NCBI RefSeq assembly: GCF_000801105.2
Contig: NC_079514.1
Span: forward strand, 50,451,372-50,515,371
DNA length: 64,000 nt
Origin: Raphanus sativus
Taxonomy: Eukaryota > Streptophyta > Magnoliopsida > Brassicales > Brassicaceae
Direction: 5' to 3'
Positions 34,533-46,843 of this stretch are shown here, piece after piece (within the stretch, counting starts at the first letter, position 1; each line of letters opens with the position of its first letter). The notes under the pieces were generated by a model. The model searched no databases. It was not told where the DNA came from and saw nothing but the letters and a program-made list of their open reading frames with translations. Position numbers and translations under genes: made by a program.

Positions 34533-37500
34533 TTACGGTTTAAAACATTCATTTTGTGGAAAAATATTCGGTTAACCAAATGACTTTCTCTACCGTGAAT
34601 ATGTTTCAAAAAAAAATTTGCTTTCCATACTTATACGTGTTTAGATTATGTAATTTCATTTGATTTATTTATCGAAACTATGTTTTTTTGTTAACAATGG
34701 GAATTCTGGATCTTATACCCGTAATCGACCTCAAATCTGGAGTTTTAGATATTCCAATTAAAAAAACTAATCCTTTGTCCTAAGTGTTACGACCTCAAAT
34801 CTGGACCGAATATACCTTCAATTGATTTGATAGAAGTTAAAAACCGACCGTAGTTGCAAAAAAAAAGAGAGTTAAAAACCGACCAATTATAGCCGCCTTG
34901 TAAGTACTCGTTCTCGAAGGATAACCAAAAATACATATAAAGCACGGAGAGATATGGTTAAATATGGTTATCGAAATACTTTTGTCAAGTAGTAATGGTT
35001 TGTCACAGTCAGAGTCTCCAATTTCCTCCTAACATATAACCCCTTAATGTCCAATCCAATGAGTCTATCACGCTAGGCAGTATAGTTTTCCATGGGAACT
35101 CAACGTCGTGTGGGGGCAGGGGTGGTTAACTTTAAAAATCGACATATGTCATTGCTAAGTAATAATACTATATATATAATAGACATATAATTGAGTCTCT
35201 CATCGGCAAAGTATAGAGACAAAATCGAACTCAATGTCATAGACTTGTAGGGGGAGGGGGATATGTAGTTATTTGGTTGCATGATAATTTAAAATAAAGC
35301 TCTTATTTTGATCCCCAAAAAAACTCGTGTAGTGTAGGTATAACTGTATGTAACATAATGTTATGTCATTTCATTTCCTCCATCTCAATTGTTTAATCCG
35401 AAAATATCTATCGACATGCGTAGTAGTTGACCTTTTATCGTATTATTAAGTAAAGAGACAGACACGATAAAATTAATAATAAGATGATCGATGAGCTAGA
35501 AATTAAAACCCATTTTATAAAAAATTAAACCAATCAAAACTTTTCATAATATGTACATGCTCTAAATATATTTGTTATGCAACAATTAATCCAGATGCAT
35601 AGTTGAATGAATTCCTCAAACTAAGAAAAACAAATCCAGCTAAGGGTATTTTACATAAAATTGTGATTTAGAGAAATATATTATGATATAAATTGTGATT
35701 TTTATATAATTACAAATGACACCACAATTAAGTAATATAGAAGATAAACCGAAAGATAAATAAATACAAGTAAACTCAAAGCTTTTATTAGAAATCCATT
35801 TATACACTCTATTACAAAATTTGCTTAATTAACTTTTACACAACAACTGCTATTGAAAGATTCGTGAGTTATCCATTTGTATATCTTTCCAGTCGAGTAC
35901 TTTATTCATTGCTTCATCACGAGTCCATAACACTTCCAAGAGTTTTTCTCTCTATAAAATCAGCATATGTGTATATGTCTTTTTACAGACGACCCTATAA
36001 CTATTTTATATAATTCTTCACGTTTCTGAAATCTTAGTCTTCAAGATATCATGGATATGGACATTTTTTATAACAATAAGTGCAGTTTTATTTTTTTATT
36101 TTTTTTTTTTTTGAAACTGACAGTTTTATTTTTTTTGTGGAATACACTTATTCATTTTCCTTTGAGACATAACTCATAAATTTGTTCGTCAAATTTATTC
36201 ATTTTTCTTTATTTCCAAGACACTATCTTACTTTTAAAATCTACACAACTTCAGTTCAGCATTTCGACTCTACATGATCTTCACTGCTCAACACGACATT
36301 TGCTTCATTAATTACGTCAGCGACTATTCCAGAGACACATCTCGGATCTTCAACAATGGTTCAGATATGTAAATTATCCACTAAAAACTGAGAAAGCGGA
36401 GCACTATGTCGAAACTAGAAAGAAACACTCGAATTACAACGGGCAGAACAATCAATACTTAGTACTCACATGCGTAGAGCAAATATAGGCGACTTTACAA
36501 TACGTGTATTTTGCATGAACTTCGCATATACATACACAGCCATTCATGCTATTGAATAATTTTTTTTTTGAACATAGCTATTGAATAATTGCGTTGTTGA
36601 ATATGTTTGTTTCATGTGAAGAGATTCAAAAGTGGTTTATTTGCAAAACAAATGATCTTTAAATATAAATTTTGATTTCTATATATACAACAATGGTCAT
36701 AATGCTTATATTTATTAGAAGCGTTAGTTGGGGAACTCGGCTGTGAATTTGTAATATTTTATAGGTGGTTGTGAGATTGCGTCGAGTGCCAAGATATTAG
36801 TTGTACATAGCACATGGGCTTCAACCTCTCCTCATGCATACATACGTCATATGTAATTTATTAGTCAGACATTAATGTAATGTGCATATAAATATGTTAC
36901 TTATCATGGTAATGGTGTTTATAGTTAATCGATCAATGAATCTACGGTGTACGTACAATCCGCAGCTGCGCAGTGGAAGGACAAACGTAACGTGTCAAAT
37001 TCCAATTACAAAAATAATTAACTAAGTGACAAAAGAAAGGTTAGTAACAACCACGGCGATTGGATAACGATGTCAAGTTATGGTTTGTAGTTGTTTAAAG
37101 ATAGTATGTGTTAGGTTAAGTTCTTACTATTACAACGTCAGTGTATATGATTATATGTACATTATCTCCACCACCTTTCACAAAGTGGCCCTTTTTTGTT
37201 TGCCTTTACATAGAGCATCGTACGGGTTGCTTTTAAAGAGACAGGTAATGTATAAGTAATATATACGTGCTTAAACTTTCATACTGTAGATGGTTTGGTT
37301 ATAAGATTTTTTTTTTAGTGCATACAACTAATAACATTTCCACTGTTTCTGTATGTATGTTTCCAAAACATTTTGCCTATCTTTTCAAGCCATATAGGTT
37401 TACATGCATCTCACCGTCATTTTAAAAAACTTTATTTTCTCTTATGATAGAAACTTTTATTTTCCGCTAAATGTCAATTTCAAAAGAGTTAACTTGTCAA

Positions 37501-38000
37501 ATGTATTTTCTTCTGAGCAATTGTTTGGGAAATAAACTGAAGTGAATCTTAGAGCATCTCCATTAGCAATACACATAGAACGCGAATTCCAAGACAAAAA
37601 AGTAATTTTTTAATTTTCTTTTTTTTAGTTTTGACTTTTTCTTTAAAAAAAAAAAGTCGAACCAATCGCGGGCCGCCACGTGACGTGGAGCCTACGGAAC
37701 AGTTAAGAGACAGGTTCACCAAGAAGGAATTCAGCGAGATTGGTTTGTGTTTTGTGTGAGCCCTACAATTATTTTAATTGTTTTTTTTGTGGGAAACTGT
37801 GAGAGTTTGAGAATAAAACTCCCAATAGAATCCCCTAGACTATATTTGCGAAGTGATTTTGCCACATGTCCTCTTCAGAATCAGTTTCGCAAAAAAAAAT
37901 ATGACATGTCTACTAAATTTGATGACATGGCATATGAAAAATATGACATGGACAACTATATTTAATGAAAATTTATATTTTTGGTAAATTTTTTAGAATA

Positions 38001-38640
38001 TAGTAATAACTCATATATTACATTTATGTTGATTTATATTTTTGGTAAACTTTTTAGAATATGGTAATAATTCATAGATCCTCATTAAAATAAAATATTC
38101 AAATATGAACATTACTAATTTCGAAATCTTATTTAATTATATTTTTATAACTATACAATTTTATTACTTTAAATTTTCGAAATTTTATAGAATTTTTAAA
38201 AATTTATAAAAAATAAACCTAAAATCATTAATTCTTATATATTTACAAATTTTATAAATATTGTTTAGCTATACTTTTTCAAAATTATTAGTATTATATC
38301 ATTTTTTATTAATTATGTAGTAATAACTCATATATTAGATTTATTTTGATTTATATTTTTGGTAAAAAAATTAGAATATGGTAATAACTCAAAGATCTTC
38401 ATTAAAATAAAAATATTCAAATATGAACATTGCTAATTTCGAAATATTATTTAATTATATTTTTTATAACTATACATATTTTATTACTTTAAATATTCGA
38501 AATTTTATACAATTTTAAAAAAGTTTATAAAAAAGTAAACGTAAAATAATTAATTTCTTATATATTTAAAAAATTTATAAATATTGTTTAGCTATAATTT
38601 TTCAAAATTATCAGTTTTATATCAATTTTTATTAATTATA
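38001..38640 (+). repeat. 317-bp tandem duplication
   Basis: Two copies begin TAGTAATAACTCATATATTA at 38001 and 38318 and end TTTTTATTAATTAT. They differ by scattered substitutions and small indels. The Helitron at 38651 begins ten bases beyond the second copy. Confidence 0.8.
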
Positions 38641-38650
38641 TATAAGTTGA

Positions 38651-40121
38651 TCTCTATAATATTATTTGAAAAGTCAGTTTCCTACGTGTCGCGCTCACGT
38701 TAACTCTCATGGTGGTTGATTATGATGATACCATTAACGAATCAAATATATCTAATTATCATTATTAAACATTTATTTTATTTTATTTTTTATTTTCTAT
38801 TTAGGTTTCCTTTTTTTCTTCAAATAACCTATATATAAAGAAAATATATTAATTTAAAAACGAAAATATCTTTTATATATAGTGTAATCCATAATAAGGA
38901 AATTTCACAAAATAATCTTAATTTTAAAGTAAAAAAAATATAATCTTCCCTTTTTAAAAATAATATTCACAATATATATATATTTTTAAAAGTATTAAGC
39001 ATTTTATTTAAATTAATATATTTCTCATATTATTACAAAATAATTTAAATAGCATAAACTAAGATATCTTTAATGAATAAAATTTAATTTAATCTTTTTA
39101 TGTTCCCTTTTATATTTTTCAAATAACATGTATGATAAAGAAAATATTTATAAACTTAAACCGAAAATAATTTTTATATATAATTTGATTTCATAAATAA
39201 GAAATTTAAAAAAAAAAATCTTGATATTAAATAAAGAACTAATATTCCTTTTTCGAATGTATCAATTATATTTTCATGCAATTTCATACCTATCATCATT
39301 ATATTTTTATAATTTTATTTGTGATAATTATCATATTCCAAATTACCAAGTACTATAAAATTAACATAGACATAGGCTATTTACAAATAGTCAATTCATA
39401 AATATATATACACATCTAATATGAAAACCAAACTAATGCAATGAATATAATGAATATGATTTGGTTGAATAAGATTAGAAATAGTTATACTTGAATTTAA
39501 CGGAAATATATAACACAATATACCCACAAATGAGTAACTAGACCAATCCAAATTATTTTATACAAATTCAAACAATAAATAAAAATAATATATTATCATT
39601 TATTCTCAACATTTTACTAAATAAATATGAAATTCTCAAATTATACTACAAATATATCAACCAACTATTACAATTAAGATGTAATTTTGAACCGATCAAC
39701 ACTTTAGTTTACTTTTACTATTTAATTTTCAAAACAACATATATTAAATTATACATAATCCGACCAAATATATATATATATACAAATTTAAGGCAAGAAT
39801 CAAACTATATAAAAATAACAAAATTAATCAAAATTTTAATCTGTATAACAAAATATATTAATTGAATCGTAAAAAGTAAATGTTATATAATATATCCAAA
39901 TAATAACCAAACAGTCGAGATATTATATATCCAAAATTATAATCTAATTAAAATAACGCAAAGTTATTTAAAACAAACCATGCATATTGATTATAATATA
40001 AATAACAGAATAAATAAAAAATTAAAAAATATTAATAAACTATCATAGTGTAAATAAAATATTATAGTGTATTTACTATATAAATATTTATACCCGTGCA
40101 CGGCACGGGAAAATCACCTAG
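38651..40121 (+). mobile_element. Non-autonomous Helitron
   Basis: The 5' end is TCTCTATAATATTATTTGAA after A, followed by CTACGTGTCGCGCTCACGTT. The 3' end has a perfect 7-bp stem (CCCGTGC, ACG, GCACGGG at 40093-40109) and CTAG at 40118-40121 followed by T. The 1.47-kb interior is AT-rich and non-coding. Confidence 0.7.
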
Positions 40122-40256
40122 TTGCTTTTAAACACACAACCATTTCAAATTCAGTAAATGTGATATTACTTTTGACTATTATAATCGTATTGGTATCAAT
40201 GTATACTAGTTATCCCTAATACTTCAGGTGTTTCAAAATGTAAACTATTTCATGTT

Positions 40257-40430
40257 AACCAAGCGTTCGTAGCTTGGTGTAAAGGAGGTACAGCTGTACT
40301 GTCCGTCACCCGGGTTCGAATCTTGGCCACAACGAATTTAACATCCCTTCCGTTGGAGCGCTGGACCTCATTCGGAGAGATAATTGGGAATGTGGCTACC
40401 CAAATACCAGAATTATCAAAAAAAAAAAAA
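40257..40430 (+). mobile_element. tRNA-derived SINE with target-site duplication
   Basis: It begins AACCAAGCGTTCGTAGCTTG, has A-box-like (TAGCTTGGTGTAAAGG) and B-box (GGTTCGAATC) pol III motifs about 40 bp apart, a tRNA-unrelated body and an A-run at 40418-40432. It is flanked by 15-bp direct repeats AAACTATTTCATGTT at 40242-40256 and 40430-40444. Confidence 0.85.
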
Positions 40431-40444
40431 AACTATTTCATGTT

Positions 40445-40784
40445 TTAAAATATAAAATGCATGTTTCAATAATTTTAAGTTAAACTTTACCGAAAGCTAT
40501 TTAATTAATAATATTTTATAATTTTTGAATTACTTTAGTATTTATATTTGATACTAATATTTAATAAATAAATTAAATTTGTAATTATTATGCTTTTAAT
40601 GAAAAACATCATATGATTATGTCTATGTGATCAATACTAATACGACTATACAAAATATATAGTATTTTAATACCTTGAGCAAAAAAGGTGTTTTTAAAAA
40701 TTACGACGGTCGAAGATTCACGCGGTTCGTTAATCACTCTTAACTTAATTAGTTCGTTAATTTAATGTCCGTCATTATTATACG
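40445..40784. other. Intergenic DNA upstream of the borate exporter gene
   Basis: AT-rich and without a gene. A TATAAATA box lies just downstream at 40785-40792. Confidence 0.4.
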
Positions 40785-41266
40785 TATAAATAACGATGCT
40801 TCGTCTTCTTGCTTCATTGCCATTTGCTACAAAAGACGTACATTGCAATTTGCTCAGCTGAAACAACTTTGCAACTTTCTTGTCATCCAAACAATATACT
40901 GCCCCCTTTTCCACCATTATTGCTTCTCCTTTACTTCCCCTCAAAGAACACTTTATCATGTAAACTAGTCCCATGAACCATTCCCAATCTTCTTCTTCAA
41001 CGAGATTCATTGTTATTACAAGCTCCTTATTGCTCTGTTCTGCTCTTCTGCCTCTGTTTTCATTTCTGTTTTCTTTCCCCAAAATTTGAATTGAGAATGT
41101 TCTGTAACATGGGTTTGTTCGGTTTCAAATAGCTTTACTATTCGTCTTTATTCCCATAATTGGGTTTTTAATCTCATCTTCTACTTGTTCTCGGAGAGTG
41201 TTTTAACAAAAAAAAACAGAGGAACTTAAAAACAGAGTAATTTCACAGAGAGAGAAGCCAGCCACC
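40785..41266 (+). promoter_or_regulatory. Predicted promoter and uORF-bearing leader of BOR2
   Basis: A TATAAATA box at 40785-40792 predicts a transcription start near 40820 and a leader of about 450 nt. Within it are ATG-TAA (AUG-stop, 40958-40963), a 38-codon uORF (40973-41089) and an 11-codon uORF (41097-41132). The main ATG at 41267 has a strong context (GCCACCATGG). AUG-stop uORFs mediate boron-dependent ribosome stalling in Arabidopsis NIP5;1, and BOR1 is known to be translationally repressed through leader uORFs at high boron. The TSS is inferred. Confidence 0.5.
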
Positions 41267-44200
41267 ATGGAAGAGACTTTCGTTCCGTTTAGAGGTATCA
41301 AGAATGATCTCGAAGGAAGGCTAAGGTGCTACAAACAAGACTGGACCGGAGGATTCAAAGCAGGTTTCAGGTACTCAAAGTCTTTCACTCTATCCTTCTT
41401 CCAAAACTTCCTCTGTTTTTATGAACCCACTTTAGTACAGAGAACTCTGTTTCTATGATTCAAAATTCTCTTTTTTTAATTGAAACTTTGTAGGATTCTT
41501 GCTCCCACCACATACATATTCTTCGCGTCTGCGATTCCTGTTATCTCATTCGGCGAACAGCTGGAGCGAAGCACTGGTACAGAGCCTCCTCCTCTGTTTT
41601 AAAAAGTTGTGAGCTTTATGAACGTTATTAAAGATTATGTGTGTGTTTTCAGATGGAGTTCTTACGGCTGTTCAGACGCTGGCGTCTACAGCCATTTGCG
41701 GAATCATTCACTCCATTATCGGAGGCCAGCCTCTGCTGATACTCGGAGTTGCAGAGCCAACTGTGATCATGTACACATTCATGTTCAACTTTGCCAAAGG
41801 AAGACCTGAACTGGGACGCAACTTGTTCTTGGCTTGGTCTGGATGGTAAAGTCTCTTCTAGTTTCATTGTTAAATGTTTTAAAGTATCAACGAGGTTTTA
41901 AGCTAGTTAACTATGTGCAGGGTTTGTGTTTGGACTTCGTTGATTCTGTTTGTGCTGGCTATATGTGGAGCTTGTTCAATAATCAACAGATTCACAAGAG
42001 TAGCTGGAGAGTTGTTTGGACTTCTTATAGCTATGCTCTTCATGCAAGAAGCCATCAAAGTAACAAGATTTTACATATATTTAGATACTAAGAACTTTTT
42101 TTTTCGGGTTGGCACTTATGGTTTGATTAACATATATTCAGGGACTAGTTGATGAGTTTGGCTCTCCAAAGAGGGAAGATCTGAAACTTCTGGAGTTCTT
42201 ACCTTCATGGAGATTTGCAAACGGGATGTTTGCTTTGGTTCTCTCCTTTGGTCTTCTTATAACTGCACTAAGAAGCAGAAAAGCCAGATCCTGGAGATAT
42301 GGAACTGGTAAGTTAGTCAACTCTTTTTTTTTGTTCTCATGAGCTGGAATCTCCTTATTCTAGGGATCTTGACCGATCAATTATCAAACATATCTTTCTT
42401 GTTCTTGAAGAAAATTAGTTTTGTTAAATAAATAAAAAATTATTTATTGAAACAGGCTGGCTTAGAAGCTTAATAGCTGACTATGGTGTGCCACTCATGG
42501 TTCTTGTGTGGACCGGTGTCTCCTACATCCCAACAGGAGATGTTCCTAAAGGAATCCCTCGGCGACTTTTTAGCCCTAACCCTTGGTCCCCTGGTGCTTA
42601 TGAGAACTGGACTGTTGTAAAGGTGTGTGTCTTCTTTGATTTTTGAATCTCCAACAAATCAACATATGACTAAAGCCTAGTGCTAAATGAAATTTTCAGG
42701 AGATGCTTCAAGTTCCAGTAGTCTACATAATTGGTGCTTTTATTCCTGCAACAATGATTGCAGTTCTTTACTATTTTGACCATAGTGTAGCATCACAGCT
42801 TGCTCAGCAGAAAGAATTCAATTTGAGAAAACCATCTTCTTACCACTATGATCTTCTTCTTCTAGGGTTTCTGGTAAGAATCTAGACAAATTAGTATTCT
42901 TCTTCCTCTTCTTGAGCTCAATCTATTAAAATATATTCACCACTTTCAGACCTTGATATGTGGCCTACTTGGAATCCCTCCATCAAATGGAGTCATTCCT
43001 CAATCACCAATGCATACCAAGAGCTTAGCAACACTCAAGTATCAGGTACCTTTGGTTTTGGAGCTTTATTTGTTTCTTTCAGGCCTTGGAATTGAGCTTG
43101 TTGTTGTCCCTTTGCCACAGCTTCTTAGGAACAGACTAGTTGCATCTGCAAGGAGAAGCATTAGGCAGAATGCGAGTTTAGGACAGTTGTATGGTAACAT
43201 GCAAGAGGTTTATAATCAAATGCAGACTCCACTAGTCTACCAGCAGCCTCAGGTAAAGAATCTTCTCAAATGTTACATTGAGCTAATATAGTTTGAGAGA
43301 GACCAAGCTGAGCATACAATAAATCTTCCTCAGGGTCTAAAAGAGCTGAGAGAATCAACAATCCAAGCGACGACATTCACAGGAAATCTAGATGCACCAG
43401 TTGATGAAACTCTCTTTGATATAGAGAAAGAAATAGATGATTTATTGCCCATTGAAGTCAAAGAACAGAGAGTAAGCAACTTGCTTCAAGCAGTAATGGT
43501 TGGAGGATGTGTTGCAGCTATGCCTATCCTCAAAATGATCCCTACATCAGTTCTTTGGGGGTACTTCGCCTTCATGGCCATCGAGAGCTTACCTGGAAAC
43601 CAGTTTTGGGAAAGAATCTTACTTCTCTTCACTGCACCAAGTCGAAGATTCAAGTAAATTCTCTTTAACATCTTCTTTTGCTCTTTTCAAGAGTCAGTAC
43701 TAATGTACGTACAAAACATGCAGGGTTCTTGAAGACAACCATGCTACATTTGTGGAAACTGTTCCATTCAAAACGATTGCAATGTTCACAATCTTCCAAA
43801 CAACTTACCTTCTAATCTGCTTTGGCCTCACATGGATCCCAATAGCTGGAGTTATGTTCCCACTAATGATCATGTTTCTAATACCAGTAAGGCAATATTT
43901 ACTCCCAAGATTCTTCAAAGGTGCTCATCTTCAGGACTTAGACGCGGCAGAGTATGAAGAAGCACCTGCTTTACCATTCAATCTCGCAGTAGGGGTAAAT
44001 TCAAAAAAAAAAACATTTTCTCTTTGTTTTTTTTTTGGATTATTGTTTAACATTTTAATGATTTTAGCAGGAAGATGAAATGGGATCAACAGCTTCTTAT
44101 CCATGCGACTCTGAGATTCTTGATGAGGTTATTACAAGAAGTAGAGGAGAGTTTAGACACACTTGCAGTCCTAAAGTTACTAGTTCGACTTCAACGCCGG

Positions 44201-44346
44201 TTTATCATAGGAACCTGTCCCAAGTGTTTAGTCCTCGAGTTAATGAACTAAGGGGTGGCATGGTGAGTCCTGGTCTCGCCGGAAAAGGGCAAAATAGTCC
44301 AAAGCCAAGTCCTTTGAACCAATCTTCCTCGTCACAGTCGAAGTGA
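41267..44346 (+). CDS. BOR2: Borate efflux transporter (BOR, SLC4-like)
   Basis: Twelve exons: 41267-41370, 41494-41576, 41653-41845, 41921-42059, 42142-42307, 42456-42622, 42700-42873, 42950-43045, 43121-43252, 43334-43653, 43724-43994 and 44071-44346, giving 706 aa, typical of plant BORs (about 700). It begins [20 protein letters not shown]. Hallmarks of the SLC4 fold include [20 protein letters not shown] (TM3 core), [40 protein letters not shown] and [20 protein letters not shown]. The cytosolic C-terminal tail is Ser/Pro-rich. BOR proteins export borate for xylem loading and cell-wall rhamnogalacturonan-II crosslinking, and are endocytosed at high boron. Synteny favours BOR2 (At3g62270) over its paralog BOR1. 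All splice sites are GT-AG. Confidence 0.92.
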
Positions 44347-45284
44347 GAATAATTCTTCATGGAGGCTTAATAAAAACCAGAGGAGATTTATATATATATA
44401 TACTGTATAAGTGTATGCTATATTATGTTATGTTATGATATGTTATGTCGCACCATATTAATTAACGTTTATTTTGATGAGATTCAAGGACCACACAACC
44501 TTCAAATCACATGTAACACACAAACACAAAAGGTTGAGAAACGAGTGGAAACATGGCAGTATAAGGTTGTCAAGATTAGTTAGAAAGCTAAAGCTAAAGC
44601 TAAAGCAATCCTCTTTATGTTTTGGTCGAAAAGAAGTGGCTGTGGCTATAAAGCCAAAGTTATGTGGTTCGAATAAGTGCGCACTTGCAAATGCTACAAA
44701 ACAAGACAAGACAAGACTCAACTTCTCATAAACGTAACTGAAACAAGAAAGACAAAAAGTATAACACGAGTGTTTGTTCTTTTGAAGTAAAACAACTATA
44801 AGATGAGATAAAAAGTTTCAAAACTTTTGACTGATATTGAAATTATCGTTACTATAACACACGAGAGGCCTCAAATCTTTCTCCAAATCAGTTTTATTGT
44901 AGTACAAGCTGTGGTGAGAATTCACGAGTTATGACACCGATCTTGGTAAGACAATTAAAACATTGGTGGTGTAAAGTAATCATCATGATCGTATAGTTGC
45001 TGTAGATCTGTGTGGTTAGGTTACAAATCTTCACCAAAATTCATGATATCCAGAAGGCCTATTTATAGCCAACATGATCAGATTTCATCATATATTTTCT
45101 AAAATGATTTCGTCAACTTTCTTAAAACAATCTCAATCTTAAGAGGGAAATTAAACAACGTTCCATAATTGATCAAACGAGAGTAAAAGCCTATTGAGCC
45201 CAATGTAGTCCATGCAATTCACCAGTTATCAAGATTCATAAGCTTTTAGCTACTTAAGTTATGGCCCATCAAATACCGACCGTC
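44347..45284. other. BOR2 3' flank and intergenic DNA
   Basis: Begins with the 3' UTR and a short (AT)n run (44390-44402). A small basic open frame (44474-44731) resembles no known protein and is not called. Confidence 0.5.
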
Positions 45285-45292
45285 ATTATTCA

Positions 45293-46003
45293 GGGGGTGT
45301 CAAAATGAGCTAGCTCGCTCAGCTCAGCTCAGCTCATAGTAAGCTCGGCTCTTTTATGAGTTAGCTCAGATCAGCTCATTTATTATATGAGCTTCAATAT
45401 ATAAACTCGTACTCGGATCATCTAGATCATGAGTTAAATGAGCTAACTCGTGATCTAACACAAAATAATTATAACAATATTAAATTAAACATCGATAAAA
45501 TTACTTCTATAGTGTATTATTCAAAATTTAATAAAACTATTAATCATAAATAACTTACCGTGAGTTTTGAGTTACGATAAGCAAAGTGAGAGGAGACGTA
45601 TGTCAAATTTGAGATCAATGAAATTTGTGAGATAGATGATATGGTTAACGTGGGTTTATATAGAAGATTTTGATAATTTCTAAACAGGATAGTCTCTTTT
45701 TTCTTTCTTCGAAAAAAGTATAGATAACTTTTAAAAGTTTTACTCCTATATTACTTATGTATATTTTACATTTTAGTTTTAAAGATAAATATGATAAATA
45801 TAAAAATTATCTTTTTCCATAAGAAATGAACGAGCTTATGAGTCAGCTCATGTTCATTAACGATCGTTCATATAACTCGTGATCTTTTTTAAGCTCGATC
45901 ATTAAACTCATTTATTAAATGAGCCTAAAATATAGTGATCATACTCATGAAAAAATAAGCTGAGCTGAGCTAACTCATGAGTTGTAACTCATTTTGACAC
46001 GCT
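45293..46003. mobile_element. Non-autonomous hAT element
   Basis: The 711-bp element is flanked by the exact 8-bp duplication ATTATTCA (45285-45292 and 46004-46011). Terminal inverted repeats are GGGGGTGTCAAAATGAG and, on the minus strand, AGCGTGTCAAAATGAG. Both subterminal regions are packed with AGCTC/GAGCT words, which can fold back on each other and resemble transposase-binding clusters of hAT elements. No coding sequence. Confidence 0.85.
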
Positions 46004-46011
46004 ATTATTCA

Positions 46012-46843
46012 TCATCAATGTGACGATATACCAGTACCTGCAACATTGTGCAGATTAATTGTTTATTCATATTGGTTAGGCACCTAAAGGAAATTTCTGG
46101 ATCAAGATTTTCAAATTGATTACCAAACTTACAAAACAAGTTTGACCTTTTGACCACACGTTAGATGTTGATAATCTTTAGTCTAAAAGAAACATTATCA
46201 TACACAAGTCAAGAAATATGATTTCTTTGCTCTATATCATGATTCATGAACAACCTGTAAGCGTGGGACGCAAGCACATTTTGACGGTCCAGATTTAATA
46301 TATTTACGCGGGTAATATAATATAATCAGTCCCTATAATCAGGTGTGGACACGGACAAACTTTTCGGGATTCCTAGTCGACAAAGTCCTCTATTTCTTAA
46401 ACTACCCCTCATTATTTTTTTATTATTACAGAAACCTCCCCGTTATTTCTGGTAGTCGTTGCTAAGTTTCCTACTTCCGACGTCGTTTTAGGGAACGCGC
46501 GTCAAAGCTGAAACATCATCGTTATGACACGTGTCTCAACAGAGGGCTTAGTCTTTAAAGGCACTTAAGCCGACTGTAATCCACAAACTAAATACCGTTC
46601 TCTGATTGGCTACCATGACCGCCACGTGTACAAAACATTCACCGGTTACACCCAGTCACCCACAATTCGACTTCTTCATCGTATATATTACAGAGGAAAG
46701 CAAACGAGTCGGATAATTTTAGTCTGAGCGAGGAAAAAAAACGCGAACTTTGAAATTGTCAAAATATACTTCGGACACAAGTGATTAAAGAGTTAGAGTC
46801 GATCTTGTTGTGAAACTGAAATTGATTGCGAAAAGAGAGAGAG
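46012..46843 (+). promoter_or_regulatory. Promoter region of the PP2C gene with ABRE/G-box motifs
   Basis: Contains the palindrome GACACGTGTC (46526-46535) and CCACGTGT (46622-46629), both ACGTG-core G-box/ABRE type sites, and a TATATATTA stretch near 46682. These sites suggest ABA or light control of the original gene, which is now broken. Confidence 0.5.

Larger units (their letters stand above)
32924..38000. other. 5-kb gene-poor AT-rich intergenic DNA
   Basis: No coding region is credible in this stretch. Notable parts are a 41-bp tandem duplication (33698-33779), a short Helitron-like fragment (34385-34532), and an AGAGCATCTCCATTAGCAAT motif at 37551, a sequence that begins many dispersed plant repeats. 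A small open frame at 37747-37965 has no domain. Confidence 0.5.

Noticed and set aside
37551..37572. AGAGCATCTCCATTAGCAAT as a MITE terminus
   Set aside because: No inverted partner was found downstream within a reasonable distance.
40762..41082. Minus-strand frame of 106 codons opposite the BOR2 leader
   Set aside because: Composition is Arg/Glu-rich and resembles no family; the plus-strand leader with uORFs explains the region better.
44474..44731. Small basic plus-strand frame of 85 codons after BOR2
   Set aside because: Lys/Arg-rich with AAGCTAAAGC-type simple repeats; no recognisable domain or start context.
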